The notes below the pieces were generated by a model that searched no databases, was not told the DNA's origin, and saw only the letters and a list, made by a program, of their open reading frames with translations. Below, piece after piece: positions 21,358 through 33,221 of a stretch of 64,000 nt of DNA. Made by a program: the position numbers and the translations under genes. The stretch's first letter is position 1. Each line of letters begins with the position of its first letter. The stretch spans positions 1 to 64,000 of the forward strand of contig JAYMGJ010000723.1 of NCBI GenBank assembly GCA_037178675.1, in the 5' to 3' direction. Origin of the DNA: Scleroderma bovista. Lineage: Eukaryota > Basidiomycota > Agaricomycetes > Boletales > Sclerodermataceae.

Positions 21358-22758
21358 CTACACTGGGGAAGTAAAGATTTCCAAATTGCAGTATCTTCCA
21401 AGTACTAATGCATAGTAGCTAGGTAACCTATTTTCATCTCCTTCATTTTGGAGCAGCCTCAGGCATAACCGCGATAAGCCTAATTCCTGTCGACCTCTGA
21501 GCCACTTTACGATAGGATCGTCGAGCTCCCAATGTTCCAGTGATGGGAGACCGACACCATGGAGGGTTACAGTTTCGAGGTTTAGCCATTGGTCTATGGG
21601 AGGTCGCCTTTCCAAGACCCCTGCGGATCCGTGGCCCATACGAGCCATGAAGAAAGGAGCGTCCAGCGCCGATAATTCTACTTGGCGTACCCCTGGGAAT
21701 GCACGGCACAGAGACTCTGCACTCCGATTATCGACTCCACACCAGAATTCAAGAGTTAGATCATAGACATCTCCGAATTTCCCTCTAATGGTATTGAACT
21801 CCACGGGGTCGTAGAAACGGCACTGTACATATCGAAGCTTGGGTGCTACGAGTGCTTCTAGAAACGGCACCGGCCTATCGAGGCAGAGTGTAAGGTCCTC
21901 AAGGAGAGGAAGGTGGAGATCGTTTCGTTTCAATGACCATCCTGTACTGTCACCCTTGAGGACGAGCGATGTCAGCGACTGTGCGGGAGTAAGCATTGAA
22001 ATCACAGGAGGGGAATGGTCTGCTTTCTCAAAATTCAGATGCAGCGTCTTGAGTGTAGGGAGTGCCATGAATGTGTCCAATGGGAAGGATTGTTTGAGGG
22101 CCAGATGTTGAAGAGCAGGAGTACGTGTTGGTGAAAGGAAGTCTGGATAAGGCACACCAGACTGTTCTTCAATACCGTCCCAGGTGACCATTGAGAATTC
22201 TCTGAGAGAGGTAACGCTGAGGTGGTTGAGCTCAGTAAGGATGCATTCCACGAATTCCGTGGGCATGCTGTCTGAGTCGATGGTAAGGGAGCGCCAGCGG
22301 TTCGCATGTAGAAAAATAGCGGCCAGTAATGCACGGAGCTTGTCATGTGCATGGTATTGGCGGTTATAGTCCCAATCCTCAATCCAAATGTCCAGGAAAG
22401 CCTTACGGCTCCTCTTCAATTGCTTCTTCAATGACTTCTTGGACTGGATTGGTGTCACCTTGATGGAAGTCCAGAAGCTGGCATTGTTCCAGACTACATC
22501 TCTCCAGCGGCGCGATACACCGACAATCCGATGCAGGGGCTTTTCAGGAAATTTCGGGTCTAGAATGCAAAGCGTGAAAATCTGCAAAAGTAGCTCTGTA
22601 GGGAGACGATTGATAGCGGGTGGCCCCAGGTCATCGATTTTGAGTTTCTGTGCTTCAATAGCCTTGCGGATTTCGAAGAGCCTCGCGACAAGACGTCTTT
22701 CCTGTATTTCTAGCTGGTCTAGCTCAGCCAATGCCTTGTGCAGCTCATCGACAGCCAT
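21358..22758 (-). CDS. F-box protein, array member F4
   Basis: A 466-residue paralogue starting MAVDELHKALAEL at 22758. The F-box is INRLPTELLLQIFTLCI, shared almost exactly with F5. The variable segment is the longest of the set (VTWDGIEEQSGVPYPDF). The frame is intact. The substitution of CKKSLKK-type by QSKKSLKK just after the F-box, and HLNFEKADHSPP in the LRR region, distinguish it. It lies in a complete duplicated unit of about 2.97 kb (20849-23818). Confidence 0.85.
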   Translation of the reverse strand: MAVDELHKALAELDQLEIQERRLVARLFEIRKAIEAQKLKIDDLGPPAINRLPTELLLQIFTLCILDPKFPEKPLHRIVGVSRRWRDVVWNNASFWTSIKVTPIQSKKSLKKQLKRSRKAFLDIWIEDWDYNRQYHAHDKLRALLAAIFLHANRWRSLTIDSDSMPTEFVECILTELNHLSVTSLREFSMVTWDGIEEQSGVPYPDFLSPTRTPALQHLALKQSFPLDTFMALPTLKTLHLNFEKADHSPPVISMLTPAQSLTSLVLKGDSTGWSLKRNDLHLPLLEDLTLCLDRPVPFLEALVAPKLRYVQCRFYDPVEFNTIRGKFGDVYDLTLEFWCGVDNRSAESLCRAFPGVRQVELSALDAPFFMARMGHGSAGVLERRPPIDQWLNLETVTLHGVGLPSLEHWELDDPIVKWLRGRQELGLSRLCLRLLQNEGDENRLPSYYALVLGRYCNLEIFTSPV

Positions 22759-23024
22759 GGTGAGTAATAGAGCGCGTGTTTGCAAATGTAGTCAGTGGCC
22801 AGTGGCCACTTGAATGAGCCATAAAGTACGTCACCGGGGAAGGTAGACAGGTAATTTAGTTTGGGATGTACATATGCCTTAATTGCTCACATGTAGACTC
22901 TACATAAATGTTTTGCAGGTAACTAGGTAGGGAGAAGCACACGAACACGAAAAGAAATAACTCCGCTCAATAATACATACCAGACTGGCAGTCCACAATG
23001 GGGTAACAGCATAGCATCGTTCAT
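22759..23024. other. F4 upstream spacer
   Basis: Putative F4 promoter plus spacer. It shares the tcacatgtagactctacataaat segment with the corresponding spacers of F3 and F5. Confidence 0.4.
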
Positions 23025-23818
23025 TCAAGGAAATAGTAGCCCAGCTTTCTCATTGACGAACGTAGCATAGTTCTGAGAGGGTATCATCAGGTCGACCCCA
23101 GCTATAGGTAGAGCACAACGTGACCCACCACAGGCCGTCTCTCCACCCTCATAACATGCCGCCGCTGTCGCTTCGCAGTCGTCTGCGCGACAAACGTCAT
23201 GAACGCAAACATCGAAAACGTGCACAAAAGCAGCGCAGAAAAAAACCCCTGCAACAGACTGCTGCTCAGCGGCAGAGCTGAGGACAGCGTCGAAGGGGAA
23301 CCAGTGGTTGTTGCTGCATGCAGTGTCCGGGATGGCATGGTGACCACGTCGACCACGTGCACGGTCGTCGGGACACACACCTCTAGGCGGTAGATGAACA
23401 CGGTCACGGGGAGAGAGTCCTCTTCGTACCCGAACACACAGATAGTCTGAAATTCGCTGTCGGTGCCGTTCTTGAATTTGAAATGAACGAAGTCGTGGAA
23501 TGGGACCGCGGAGGAGTTCGAATGCCAGTGCAGAGGCATAGTTAGCTACTATACGTCCAGGTGGTGTTGGACGCACTCGGAGGGAAACGAAAGAGACACT
23601 CAAGGATGCTGGCGAGGTCGGGTCTCGAGCCCAACACACCCATCATATGGAAGAGAGAGATGAAGGGCTGGTAGCTGGTCAGCAAGATGCGGAGCGGATC
23701 ATTATCGAAGGCACTCCGCTCAAGTGCCCTCGAGATAGGGTGCAAGATGGTTCGACCAGCAACTGTGGACTGTCAGATGCCACAGAAGTAGAGGTTGTAT
23801 CGTAAAGACGCACTATTT
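23025..23818 (-). pseudogene. Truncated histidine-acid-phosphatase-like remnant, copy 2
   Basis: Same 3' half and same 5' breakpoint as copy 1. It retains readable blocks (DDPLRILL region, LAFELLRG, DSLPVTVFIYRLE, the membrane segment with FAFMTFVAQT), but a frameshift follows LLRGPIP. It lies upstream of F4 in the same orientation. With no promoter, start codon or active-site half, it is a passenger of the duplication. Confidence 0.8.
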
Positions 23819-24240
23819 CATCAGGATTGCATGCAAGCACTGATTGTGGTGTAATCAAACTCCTTGATGCTCCTTCGTCACAGTAGAGTAAGGGTTGGTT
23901 CCAAGTCTTTTCTCAAATACATGTGTTTCATCGCCTTTGATCACGTCGCATTCCTCGTCTGATGCCCCCTCCCACCTCGTTCATGCAAAGCCAAAAGCTA
24001 TGAATCATCGCGTGTTCCGCTGCTTCGGCAGGCGCGAACATAGTATTCGTCTGGTTGATATGCCCTCGTGCATGAAAGGCAGCGGCTGCCTCGATCAATA
24101 CCTCTGGAGTCTGGATGAACCAGCGCATGGACGACACTACTATCGCGTGACTCTGGCTGGGTGGGCAAGAGCCTCCCAGACCCGGAATGAACTTACTAGG
24201 ATTCCTGCAACTCAAGAATCTTGTACGCCAGGCTGAACCT
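23819..24240. repeat. Fragment X (F5 unit), interrupted by the retrotransposon
   Basis: Third copy of fragment X. It is cut at 24240 by the LTR element and resumes at 31507-31618 with the remaining F-box 3' flank. Confidence 0.65.
24236..24240. repeat. Target site duplication, left
   Basis: AACCT directly before the 5' LTR; the same five bases occur at 31506-31510. The first A overlaps the terminal A of the 3' LTR, so it can also be read as a 4-bp ACCT duplication. Confidence 0.75.
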
Positions 24241-24811
24241 TGTAAGGAATTAACTTGATTTAGCTACGCAACTACGACATATTTTCGATCTACGAAGCAC
24301 TCGAGAGGGCCCGGGCGTTGGTGAGGACGCCTACCGCGGACCTCGGGGTGAGTTATGATCGGTACCGGGTAACTGGTATCGATCGTCCTGCGACCGGCAA
24401 GACCCACAAAGGGCAGGGCGGACGTATGTTATCTACGACGCACCGAAGCGGCCAGGTTAGATCCCGCGCCCTATGTCCTTAGGCACGGCCCTCTCAGTGC
24501 TTTGCCGCCCCTTGTATTGTAGCTTTGACACTTTCCTTGTACTTTAGATACATTGTTGCTTGGATGTCGAGCCACTCCGAGGCGCTTTGACATCAGTACT
24601 GTACTTATAGCGCCTGTAGCAGCTTCGAGCTGCAAAAAAAATCCGATTCCCTCAGTTCCGCATTTCACGTCCGAGTCATCAGTCTAAGAAGTCACAAGTT
24701 CCCGTCGTATCTACAGCATTCACCGTCCGAGTCCCGAGTCTCTTCCGTCTCTCTTATCTCCTTCTCACTCCCTTGTCCTCTCGAACACCCGAACCCGCAC
24801 CTTCCCCTACA
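24241..24811 (+). repeat. 5' LTR
   Basis: 571 bp, TGTAAGG...CCCTACA. Identical by eye to 30936-31506 apart from T/C at offset 411. Short 65-codon antisense frames within it are repeats of each other and not credited as genes. Confidence 0.92.
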
Positions 24812-24813
24812 TC

Positions 24814-24829
24814 TGGAGCCCACCGCAAG
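24814..24829 (+). other. Primer binding site
   Basis: TGGAGCCCACCGCAAG begins two bases after the LTR. TGG matches the CCA end of a tRNA. I did not assign the tRNA species. Confidence 0.65.
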
Positions 24830-25404
24830 TTCAAAGGACCCCCCTGGACCTTGACCTTGCACCCCCCTCTCTGCCTCGTGCCTTTGATTATTCCTAGGTT
24901 CCTTTTTAGAGAACTTCGAGTTCTAGTATCAAGTCATATTTCACTATTCCGCCGCAGATCGAAGAAAGTACGTCCATCCGTAGGCAAGAGAGCCATCCCC
25001 AGCCGTCCGAAAGGCCTATAGAAGACACCCCAGCACAGTCCAGAAATATCCGTCCGCCATCGGCGCCGTTTCGTCTGCGCCCAGCTGATTTTCCTGATTT
25101 GCCATTATCGCCCCTGACTCCATCGCCCCAGTCTCGATCTTCGACGATCGCTGCTGAACAGCCATTGCCCACCATTCCTAGCACTCGGAGTGGCAGATCT
25201 TACACAGAAACTGCTCCACAACCAAGTCGTTATCACAAGCCACCCCAGCCAGCCAATACTTCCCGCCCATCACGAGCTTCCGCACCCCCATCATCCCCAG
25301 TTGTCCATACTCAGCCGACGCCATCCATTACAGCCCCCAACACCGTTACTGCATCCTCGGTTCAGCCCCCATCGAATACTACCTCAGTTACTAACACAGC
25401 CGCC

Positions 25405-28400
25405 ATGTCTAATACCGCCACAGGCTTCCGAGGGATGCCCGGCACGGGATCCAAGGAGGCACCATCTTTCTCTGGACGCGCCGGGGATCTCCTTGATTTT
25501 TTCACTCAATTTGAGGATCTAGCCAACTCATGCGGTCTCACCAGCAGGGAACAGTGTCATGCAGTCCTCCGATATGTTGATTCCGCTACCAAACGGCTCT
25601 GGATATCTCTTCCTGAGTACGACGCTGCAGATTACAAGGCCTTCAAGGATAGGGTTATCGACGAGTACCCTGGAGCGGAAAAGGGCATGCAATATACCTA
25701 CCGCGACCTGGAACGAATTGTCCTTGCCCACGTGGATTTAGATATCTCTACCGAAACTGAGCTCATGGAGTTCTCGCGCCAATTCCGCCCTGTTGCGACT
25801 TGGCTTGTCAAGAACAACAAGATCTCCGAGCGTGAGCGAGACAAGCTATTCTGGCAGGGCCTTCCGAGGCACATCCGTCACGCCATCTCACTTCAGCTAC
25901 AACTTGAAGACCCGAAGAAATTTGATCATACAGAACATCCCAATTTTGAAAAGGTCATCAGAGCTGGACGTGTTGTTCTCGCTAACGATAGATTTGACGT
26001 CGATAAGAATGATCCGGTAACCCTTCGCCTCCACTCAGTTCGCGACTCAGTACCTCCATCCGACATCAAGACTGCCCCTTCGCGCCCTAGCTACAATGAG
26101 GATAAATATCGCTACCCTGGTGACGCACGCCAGGAGGTTCAGACAAAGACCGTCCGTTTCGATGAATCAAAGGCACTCATTGATGAAGTCGACGAACTCA
26201 GTCGTCGCATAAGTCGCCTCGACGTTCACGATTCTGCCTACGCTGGATGTTATGCCCGCCTTATGTGTCTTTCAACTGCGGCTGCTGAAATATGGCCACT
26301 CCCGGCTGGAGCCAGGCCTCGCGCCGCCCCTGTTCACCAAACATTTTCAACTACAGGCTCTGCTGCGGTCGCGCCACCTTCCGGCAACTGCTTCATGTGT
26401 GGAGGACAGCATATTGTCAGCCAATGCCATGTCGTCGAGGACTATATTCGTGCTGGCCGAATTGTTCGCAAGGACCGGTACCTCGCATACCCCGATGGTT
26501 CCCGCATCCGCCGCCATCATGGCACCGGTCTACTTCGTACCACCATTGACGAACGTTACAGAAACACACTGCCGGTACAGGCCTCAACATCAGATGTCTT
26601 GCCAACGACATCTAATTTTAGACGCGACCCTCCGCCCCACATATCCTCGACCACCTACGCTGCCAGCGATCCTGACCCAGCTACATATGTCTTTCAGTGC
26701 ATGCCGGTTGTGGAAAACAATGCGGTGATCACAGACATCGAGGAGGAAGCAGATGTCTGCGCAATTACTAGGAGTAAGGCAAAGGCAAAAGAGAACAGTG
26801 ATTCCGAACGAAGGGAAGGTAACAGCGCACAAAAAGGAGCGGAGACGGTCAAGTCACACGAACAAATCCCCAGCAACAACCCCTCAAGCTTGCTCGATAA
26901 GCGTACCCCCGCATACACTTATGAATCCAAGGCCATGAATCCCGCTGTCACCAAGCAAACTTTCGGCAAGATACTTGATGTTATCGTTCCCAGCATCACT
27001 GTTGGTGATCTTTTAGCCATCAGTCCGGACTTGCGGAAAGAAGCCGTTGATTACGCTCGCACCCAACGCATCCCCTCCTTCGCAGCCACTAACGAAGTCT
27101 CCGCCATCTGCCCTCCTCACGTCGAGTACTCGACACCACTGCGCGAGCTCAAGGTGACCATCAACGGAGTCCATGAAGAATTGGCGCTCCTTGATGACGG
27201 GTCTGAAATAGTCGTCATACGTGAAGATATCTGGAAAGCCTCCCAAGCTAAAATCAATTCCAATGTCAAGATGCGCATGCAAACAGCAAACGGCGGCATT
27301 CAGCACATGCCCGGCTGCCTGGAAATGCTTGAAATTGTCGTCGACGGTCTCAAGACTTGGGCCCACGCTTTCGTCATTCCAGACGCACCATATCGCCTTC
27401 TACTCGGTCGTCCTTGGCAACGTCTAGTCCGTCTTAAGAAGGACGAAGATGATGACGACGTTCACATCGTTATCCGCGACCCCTGCAACCCATCCAACCT
27501 CCGCCGAGTTACCACCACCCCCAGACCATTCCAAGGACCAGCTGAGTCGCTTGCATTTTTCACTGCCGTCCGCGAGAGTATCTCGCGTGCTCTTCAGTTC
27601 GCTTCTGTGCCAAGCATGGCAATTACAGCTACACAGTTCACCGAAGAAGCCCTCCGCGCCCAGTACACGCTCGATCCCATCCACCACACCTTTGCATACA
27701 AGAAGGTCGCAAATCGTGTCAAACCTGTTGCTACGACGATGCCTCAGCACGCTCGCATCATCCGACGCTTCCCAGAAGACCCCCTCCTCACGCTGGTACC
27801 CTTAACATCTCACCCTCCCGACTTCTCTTCTGGTCAACGCCTCACACATGAACGCATGGCAGGTTTAGGTATTCTTGATAACACTTTCCTTTGGCCCGAC
27901 GAACGGAGACTCGCCGCCCATGTCCTCCGCATCAACGAGTTAGCACTCGCATGGGATGAATCCGAGAAAGGACGCTTCCGCGACGACTACTTTGAACCGG
28001 TAGTCATTCCGACGATTGAGCATACCCCATGGGTCCATCGGCAGTCACCAATTCCACCTGGCATCCGCGACGAGGTTATCAAGCTTATTAAATCAAAGAT
28101 CGCCTCTGGTGTATACGAAGCCTCCAACAGCTCTTACCAGTCTCGCTGGTTTTGCGTTGCCAAGAAAAACGGTTCCATTCGGATTGTTCACGACCTTCAG
28201 CCTCTTAATGCTGTTACAGTGAAGGATGCTGCTACCCTTCCATACGTCGAGCATTTCGCGGAACAATCTGCCGGCCGTTCTATCTACACCATGATGGACC
28301 TATTCGTCGGGTACGACCACCGTGCTCTCGCAGAAGGCTCTCGTGACTTGACTACCTTTCAAACGCCCCTCGGAACCCTCCGCCTCACTGTACTTCCACA

Positions 28401-30906
28401 AGGCTGGACGGACTCCCCAGCAGTTTTCCAGAATGACGTTGCCTTCATCTTGCAGCACGAAATCGAAATCGCCCCGAACTTTCAAGACGACATCAATGTC
28501 TTAGGCCCACGCACACGTTATGAACTATCTAATGGCTCATATGAGACCGTACCTGAGAACCCTGGCATCCGTCGCTTTGTGTGGGAACACTGCAATGACG
28601 TCAATCGTGTTCTCCATCGGTTGAAGCACGCTGGTGCAACCGTATCCGCCAAGAAGCTCTTTGCGTGTCGACCGGATGTCATCGTTGTCGGACAAACATG
28701 TAATTACGAAGGACGCATCCCAGACGACACAAAAGTCTCCAAGATTCGGAACTGGCCCCCGTGTCAAAATAGGACTGAAGTCCGTGGGTTTCTTGGCACA
28801 GCAGGAACGGTTCGGATATGGATTAAAGACTTCTCCGCCATCTCTCGCCCTCTCGTCCAACTCACAAGGAACAATGTACCATTTGTCTGGGGAGAGCAAG
28901 AGCAGGCAGCTATGGACGCTCTCAAGTTTGCCGTTGTTGCCTCACCCGCGATTCGCCCACTCGACTACTCATCCTCTAATGAAGTAATTCTTGCTGTTGA
29001 CTCATCTCACATTGCAGCTGGATACATTCTCTCTCAAGTTGATGGTGATGGAAAGCGCCGTCCCGCCCGTTTTGGTTCCATCATGTGGAACGAGCGCGAA
29101 TCACGGTACTCACAAGCCAAACTCGAGCTGTACGGCCTATTTCGTGCGCTCAGAGCAGTCAAAGTCTGGATCATTGGCGTCAAGAATTTCATTATAGAAG
29201 TTGATGCGCAATACATTAAAGGAATGCTGAACAACCCCGACATTCAGCCAAACGCATCCATGAACCGATGGCTAGCGGGTATTCAGACTTTCGATTTCAA
29301 ATTGCGACATGTTTCTGCTACCAAGCATCAAGGCCCCGACGGGTTATCTAGACGACAGAAGGCCGAAGAAGACGAAGAAGACGAGGAGAGTGAAGAAGAA
29401 GTTAACGAATGGATTGATGAAGTTTTAGGGTGCGGCCTATGGGTCGCAGGAGGACTGACAGATGGAAGGCTGGGAGGATGTGTCGAGAACGGAGTCTCCG
29501 TCTTTTCAATAAGGAAGGGAGAGGAGAATGGCACTGACGTTGAACTACCAACAGACGATAACGCACGGAAACGCGACGACAACCTGCAATTAATTGCCCA
29601 GTATCTTCAGACTCTAGCGTTCCCATCCCACATCACAGACAAGCAACGAACTCAACTCATCCAACACGCTAGACACTTTTTCATTCGTGGTAACACACTC
29701 TGGCGACGAGACAGGTCTGGAAGACATCAAAAGGTCCTATTCGGTGAAGACCGTATCCGCATCCTGCAAGAAACTCATGACAAGCTTGGACACCGCGGAT
29801 TCTATCCTACTCGACGTACGGTTGCAGATCGTTTCTGGTGGCCATCCCTCGACAAAGACGTCACCTGGTACATCAAGACATGTCATCAATGTCAAACCCG
29901 ATCGGTTGACAAGGTTGTCTTACCACCTGTCATAGCGGCGCCAGCGCCCCTCTTCCGGAAAGCCTACGTCGACACTATGCACATGCCCAAATCCCATGGA
30001 TTCTCGTATATCGTACAAGCACGCTGCTCCCTCTCAGCATGGCCAGAATTCCGGATGCTTCGCACCGAAACAGGTCGCACCCTTGGCGCCTTCATCTTTG
30101 AAGAGATCCTCTGCCGATGGGGAGGACTCGAAGAAATCGTCACCGACAACGGAACACCATTCATCGCCGCCCTGGACTGGCTTGCACAGACGTACCACAT
30201 CCGACACATTCGCATTTCGGCATACAACTCTCAAGCTAACGGTGTTGTTGAACGTTCTCACCGCACGATTCGTGACTCACTCGTTAAAGTCTGCAACGGC
30301 GATATCACTCAGTGGCCTACTCTCGCTCATCACGTTTTCTGGGCCGATCGCGTCACCACAAAGAAATCCACCGGCCACTCTCCGTATTACATGGCCCACG
30401 GCGTTGAGCCCCTCCTTCCATTTGACATAACTGAAGCCACATTTACGATCCCGGATATCTCCCAGCGTCTCGACACTGCTGATCTCATCGCCATCCGCGC
30501 TCGTCAGCTTTCCAAACGTGACGACGAACTTGCAGCCATGCACGAACGGCTCTTGAAGAGTCGTTTCGCATCTATCGCCGATTTCGAACGCCGTTTTGCC
30601 AACACCATCCAGGACTTCGACTTCAAACCCGGCTCCCTTGTCCTCGTCTTGAACAAGAAGGTCGAACCCGCATCCAACGCCAAGTGCAAACCCCGCTACT
30701 TTGGTCCCATGGTTGTCATCTCGCGCTCTCAAAACGGATCCTATCGTCTCGCCGAAGTCGACGGCACGGTCTCCAGGCTCAAATTCGCCGCCTTTCGACT
30801 CATCCCATATTTCCCGCGGTCACACAGGACTCTCGAAATAACCCAGTTCGTCAACACAGAAGACCTCGCTGGCGCAACTCCCGTCGAAGACGAAGAGATC
30901 AACTGA
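25405..30906 (+). CDS. Retrotransposon Gag-Pol polyprotein
   Basis: Uninterrupted 1,833-residue frame from an ATG in a GCCGCCATGTC context; the frame is open back to 24910 without another ATG. Gag capsid-like region comes first ([19 protein letters not shown]). A zinc-knuckle-like [13 protein letters not shown] follows at about residue 329 with spacing CX2CX3HX4C, one residue shorter than usual. The protease active site is LLDDGS at about 596, and the reverse transcriptase box is FQDD at about 1025. RNase H begins near 1190 (LAVDSS). The integrase has an HHCC finger near 1460 and D, D, E at about 1521, 1579 and 1615. A GPY/F-like end (RYFGPMVVI) follows. Gag and Pol are fused in one frame. 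Confidence 0.9.
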   Translation: MSNTATGFRGMPGTGSKEAPSFSGRAGDLLDFFTQFEDLANSCGLTSREQCHAVLRYVDSATKRLWISLPEYDAADYKAFKDRVIDEYPGAEKGMQYTYRDLERIVLAHVDLDISTETELMEFSRQFRPVATWLVKNNKISERERDKLFWQGLPRHIRHAISLQLQLEDPKKFDHTEHPNFEKVIRAGRVVLANDRFDVDKNDPVTLRLHSVRDSVPPSDIKTAPSRPSYNEDKYRYPGDARQEVQTKTVRFDESKALIDEVDELSRRISRLDVHDSAYAGCYARLMCLSTAAAEIWPLPAGARPRAAPVHQTFSTTGSAAVAPPSGNCFMCGGQHIVSQCHVVEDYIRAGRIVRKDRYLAYPDGSRIRRHHGTGLLRTTIDERYRNTLPVQASTSDVLPTTSNFRRDPPPHISSTTYAASDPDPATYVFQCMPVVENNAVITDIEEEADVCAITRSKAKAKENSDSERREGNSAQKGAETVKSHEQIPSNNPSSLLDKRTPAYTYESKAMNPAVTKQTFGKILDVIVPSITVGDLLAISPDLRKEAVDYARTQRIPSFAATNEVSAICPPHVEYSTPLRELKVTINGVHEELALLDDGSEIVVIREDIWKASQAKINSNVKMRMQTANGGIQHMPGCLEMLEIVVDGLKTWAHAFVIPDAPYRLLLGRPWQRLVRLKKDEDDDDVHIVIRDPCNPSNLRRVTTTPRPFQGPAESLAFFTAVRESISRALQFASVPSMAITATQFTEEALRAQYTLDPIHHTFAYKKVANRVKPVATTMPQHARIIRRFPEDPLLTLVPLTSHPPDFSSGQRLTHERMAGLGILDNTFLWPDERRLAAHVLRINELALAWDESEKGRFRDDYFEPVVIPTIEHTPWVHRQSPIPPGIRDEVIKLIKSKIASGVYEASNSSYQSRWFCVAKKNGSIRIVHDLQPLNAVTVKDAATLPYVEHFAEQSAGRSIYTMMDLFVGYDHRALAEGSRDLTTFQTPLGTLRLTVLPQGWTDSPAVFQNDVAFILQHEIEIAPNFQDDINVLGPRTRYELSNGSYETVPENPGIRRFVWEHCNDVNRVLHRLKHAGATVSAKKLFACRPDVIVVGQTCNYEGRIPDDTKVSKIRNWPPCQNRTEVRGFLGTAGTVRIWIKDFSAISRPLVQLTRNNVPFVWGEQEQAAMDALKFAVVASPAIRPLDYSSSNEVILAVDSSHIAAGYILSQVDGDGKRRPARFGSIMWNERESRYSQAKLELYGLFRALRAVKVWIIGVKNFIIEVDAQYIKGMLNNPDIQPNASMNRWLAGIQTFDFKLRHVSATKHQGPDGLSRRQKAEEDEEDEESEEEVNEWIDEVLGCGLWVAGGLTDGRLGGCVENGVSVFSIRKGEENGTDVELPTDDNARKRDDNLQLIAQYLQTLAFPSHITDKQRTQLIQHARHFFIRGNTLWRRDRSGRHQKVLFGEDRIRILQETHDKLGHRGFYPTRRTVADRFWWPSLDKDVTWYIKTCHQCQTRSVDKVVLPPVIAAPAPLFRKAYVDTMHMPKSHGFSYIVQARCSLSAWPEFRMLRTETGRTLGAFIFEEILCRWGGLEEIVTDNGTPFIAALDWLAQTYHIRHIRISAYNSQANGVVERSHRTIRDSLVKVCNGDITQWPTLAHHVFWADRVTTKKSTGHSPYYMAHGVEPLLPFDITEATFTIPDISQRLDTADLIAIRARQLSKRDDELAAMHERLLKSRFASIADFERRFANTIQDFDFKPGSLVLVLNKKVEPASNAKCKPRYFGPMVVISRSQNGSYRLAEVDGTVSRLKFAAFRLIPYFPRSHRTLEITQFVNTEDLAGATPVEDEEIN

Positions 30907-30921
30907 GGACAGTTGATATTT

Positions 30922-30935
30922 AAGTAAGGGGGAGG
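30922..30935 (+). other. Polypurine tract
   Basis: A purine-rich run ending GGGGGAGG directly before the 3' LTR, the expected primer for plus-strand synthesis. Confidence 0.7.
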
Positions 30936-31506
30936 TGTAAGGAATTAACTTGATTTAGCTACGCAACTACGACATATTTTCGATCTACGAAGCACTCGAG
31001 AGGGCCCGGGCGTTGGTGAGGACGCCTACCGCGGACCTCGGGGTGAGTTATGATCGGTACCGGGTAACTGGTATCGATCGTCCTGCGACCGGCAAGACCC
31101 ACAAAGGGCAGGGCGGACGTATGTTATCTACGACGCACCGAAGCGGCCAGGTTAGATCCCGCGCCCTATGTCCTTAGGCACGGCCCTCTCAGTGCTTTGC
31201 CGCCCCTTGTATTGTAGCTTTGACACTTTCCTTGTACTTTAGATACATTGTTGCTTGGATGTCGAGCCACTCCGAGGCGCTTTGACATCAGTACTGTACT
31301 TATAGCGCCTGTAGCAGCTTCGAGCTGCAAAAAAAATCCGATTCCCCCAGTTCCGCATTTCACGTCCGAGTCATCAGTCTAAGAAGTCACAAGTTCCCGT
31401 CGTATCTACAGCATTCACCGTCCGAGTCCCGAGTCTCTTCCGTCTCTCTTATCTCCTTCTCACTCCCTTGTCCTCTCGAACACCCGAACCCGCACCTTCC
31501 CCTACA
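30936..31506 (+). repeat. 3' LTR
   Basis: Same length as the 5' LTR, with C at 31347 where the 5' copy has T at 24652. Followed by the target duplication. Confidence 0.92.
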
Positions 31507-31510
31507 ACCT
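31506..31510. repeat. Target site duplication, right
   Basis: AACCT; matches 24236-24240. Joining the flanks recreates the ctgaacctcg.actcaaac sequence seen uninterrupted at about 51597 and (diverged) 21237. Confidence 0.75.
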
Positions 31511-31618
31511 CGAACTCAAACTACCCAATTGCATCTGAGATTAGGTATTCAAATTGTCCGAGCGGCCTGAGATCAGATTGAGGACAAAAAATATAGCTCT
31601 GATTCGGAAAAGAACTCA

Positions 31619-32989
31619 CTAGTAATAACGAAGTATTTCCAAGTTGCAGTATCTTTCTAGTAATGTGTAGTAGGTAGATAACCTATCATTATTTGCCTCA
31701 ATTTTGAACAGCCTCACGCATAACCGTGATAGGCCTGATTCCTGTCGACCTCTGAGCCACTTTACGATAGGATCATCAAGATCCCAACGGTCCAGCCACC
31801 GGCAACCGAGACGATCGATAGTTACAGTTTCGAGGTTTAGCCATTGGTCTATAGGAGGTCGCCTTTCCAAGTCCCCGGCGGATCCGTGGATACCAGCCAT
31901 GAAGAAAGACGTGTTCCACGCAAATAATTGTACTCGGCGTACCCCTGGAAATGCACGGCACAGAGAGTCTGCACCCTGATCCTTGATTTCAAAAATTAGA
32001 TCATGGACATTTCGGAATTTCCCTTCAATGGTATCGAACTCCATTGGGTCATAGAACCGGCATCGGAAATATCGAAGCTTGGGTGCTACGATTGCTTCTA
32101 GAAACGACACCGGATTATTGAGGTAGAGTGTAAGGTACTCGAGGAGAGGAAGATGGAGATCGTCTCGTTTCAATAACCATCTTGTACTGCCACCCTTGAG
32201 GGTGAGCGATGTCAGGGAATGTGCGGGAGTAAGCATTGAAATCACAGGAGGGAAATGATCTTCCGCAAATGTCAGATGCAGCATCTTGAGTGTGGGGAGT
32301 GCCATGAAGGTGTCCAATTGGAAGGGTGTTTTGAGGGTCAGATGTTGGAGAGCAGGAGTACGTGTTGGTGAGAGGAAGTCTGGATAGGGACCAGGCGGAT
32401 CATCGAAAGGGTCCCCAATGATTGAGAATTCTCTGAGAGTGAGAACACTGAGGTGGTTAAGCTCAGTAAGGATGCATTCCAAGAATTTCATTTCCATGCT
32501 GTCTGTGTCGATGGTAAGGGAGCGCCAGCGGTTCGCATGTAAAAAAATAGCGGCCAGTAATGCACGGGGCTTGTCAAGTGCATCATCTTTTTCGTTATAG
32601 TCCCAATCCCCAATCCAAATGTCCAGGAAAGCATTACGGCTCCTCTCCAATTGCTTCTTCAACGATTTCTGGCACTGGATTGGTGTCACCTTGATGAAAG
32701 TCCAGAAACTGGGATTGTTCCAGACTACATCTCTCCAGCGGCGCGATACACCTACAATCCGATGCAAGGGCTTTTCAGGAAATTTCGGGTCTAGAATGCA
32801 AAGCGTGAAAATCTGCAAAAGTAGCTCTGTAGGGAGACGATTGATAGCGGGTGGCCCCAGGTCATCGATTTTGAGCTTCTGTGCTTCAATCGCCTTGCGG
32901 ATTTCGGAGAGCCTCTCGACAAGATGTCTTTCCTGTACTTCCAGCTGGTCTAGCTCAGCCAATGCCTTGTGCAGCTCATCGGCAGCCAT
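31619..32989 (-). CDS. F-box protein, array member F5
   Basis: A 456-residue paralogue starting MAADELHKALAEL at 32989 (the longer frame to 33061 lacks support in the other copies). The F-box is INRLPTELLLQIFTLCI. The variable segment SIIGDPFDDPPGPYPDF resembles F3, whereas the N-terminal half resembles F4, which suggests mosaic exchange. A one-residue deletion (FAEDHFPP) marks the LRR region. It is the copy that still lies next to the intact phosphatase gene, so it may occupy the ancestral position. The retrotransposon lies about 110 bases past its stop and could affect its 3' end. Confidence 0.85.
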   Translation of the reverse strand: MAADELHKALAELDQLEVQERHLVERLSEIRKAIEAQKLKIDDLGPPAINRLPTELLLQIFTLCILDPKFPEKPLHRIVGVSRRWRDVVWNNPSFWTFIKVTPIQCQKSLKKQLERSRNAFLDIWIGDWDYNEKDDALDKPRALLAAIFLHANRWRSLTIDTDSMEMKFLECILTELNHLSVLTLREFSIIGDPFDDPPGPYPDFLSPTRTPALQHLTLKTPFQLDTFMALPTLKMLHLTFAEDHFPPVISMLTPAHSLTSLTLKGGSTRWLLKRDDLHLPLLEYLTLYLNNPVSFLEAIVAPKLRYFRCRFYDPMEFDTIEGKFRNVHDLIFEIKDQGADSLCRAFPGVRRVQLFAWNTSFFMAGIHGSAGDLERRPPIDQWLNLETVTIDRLGCRWLDRWDLDDPIVKWLRGRQESGLSRLCVRLFKIEANNDRLSTYYTLLERYCNLEILRYY

Positions 32990-33221
32990 GGTGAGTGACA
33001 GAGCGTGTGTTTCCAAATCTAGAGTACAGCGTTTCTCCATATGCTTTACATAATTGCTCACATGTAGTCTCTACATAAATGTGTTGCAGGTAACTAACTA
33101 CAGAGACAAGCACACGAACATGGCGAAAAGAAATAACTCCGCTCAATAATACATACCCGTACCAGGCCACTGAGTTGACAATGCGACAAACGATCCAGGA
33201 TAACAGCATAACATCGTTCAT

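Larger units (their letters stand above)
24241..31506 (+). mobile_element. Ty3-type LTR retrotransposon, apparently intact
   Basis: A 7,266-bp element with two 571-bp LTRs (TG...CA ends), a primer binding site, one long Gag-Pol frame, a polypurine tract and a target duplication. Domain order protease, reverse transcriptase, RNase H, integrase places it in the Ty3/Gypsy (Metaviridae-type) group. No chromodomain is visible after the integrase. It is inserted in the 3' flank of the F5 unit; paralogous units keep the empty site. By eye the LTRs differ at one position (24652 versus 31347), so the insertion is very young and the element may be competent. Confidence 0.92.

Noticed and set aside
24471..24668. 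65-codon antisense frames in both LTRs (also 31166-31363)
   Set aside because: They are identical copies because they lie in LTRs; no evidence of coding.
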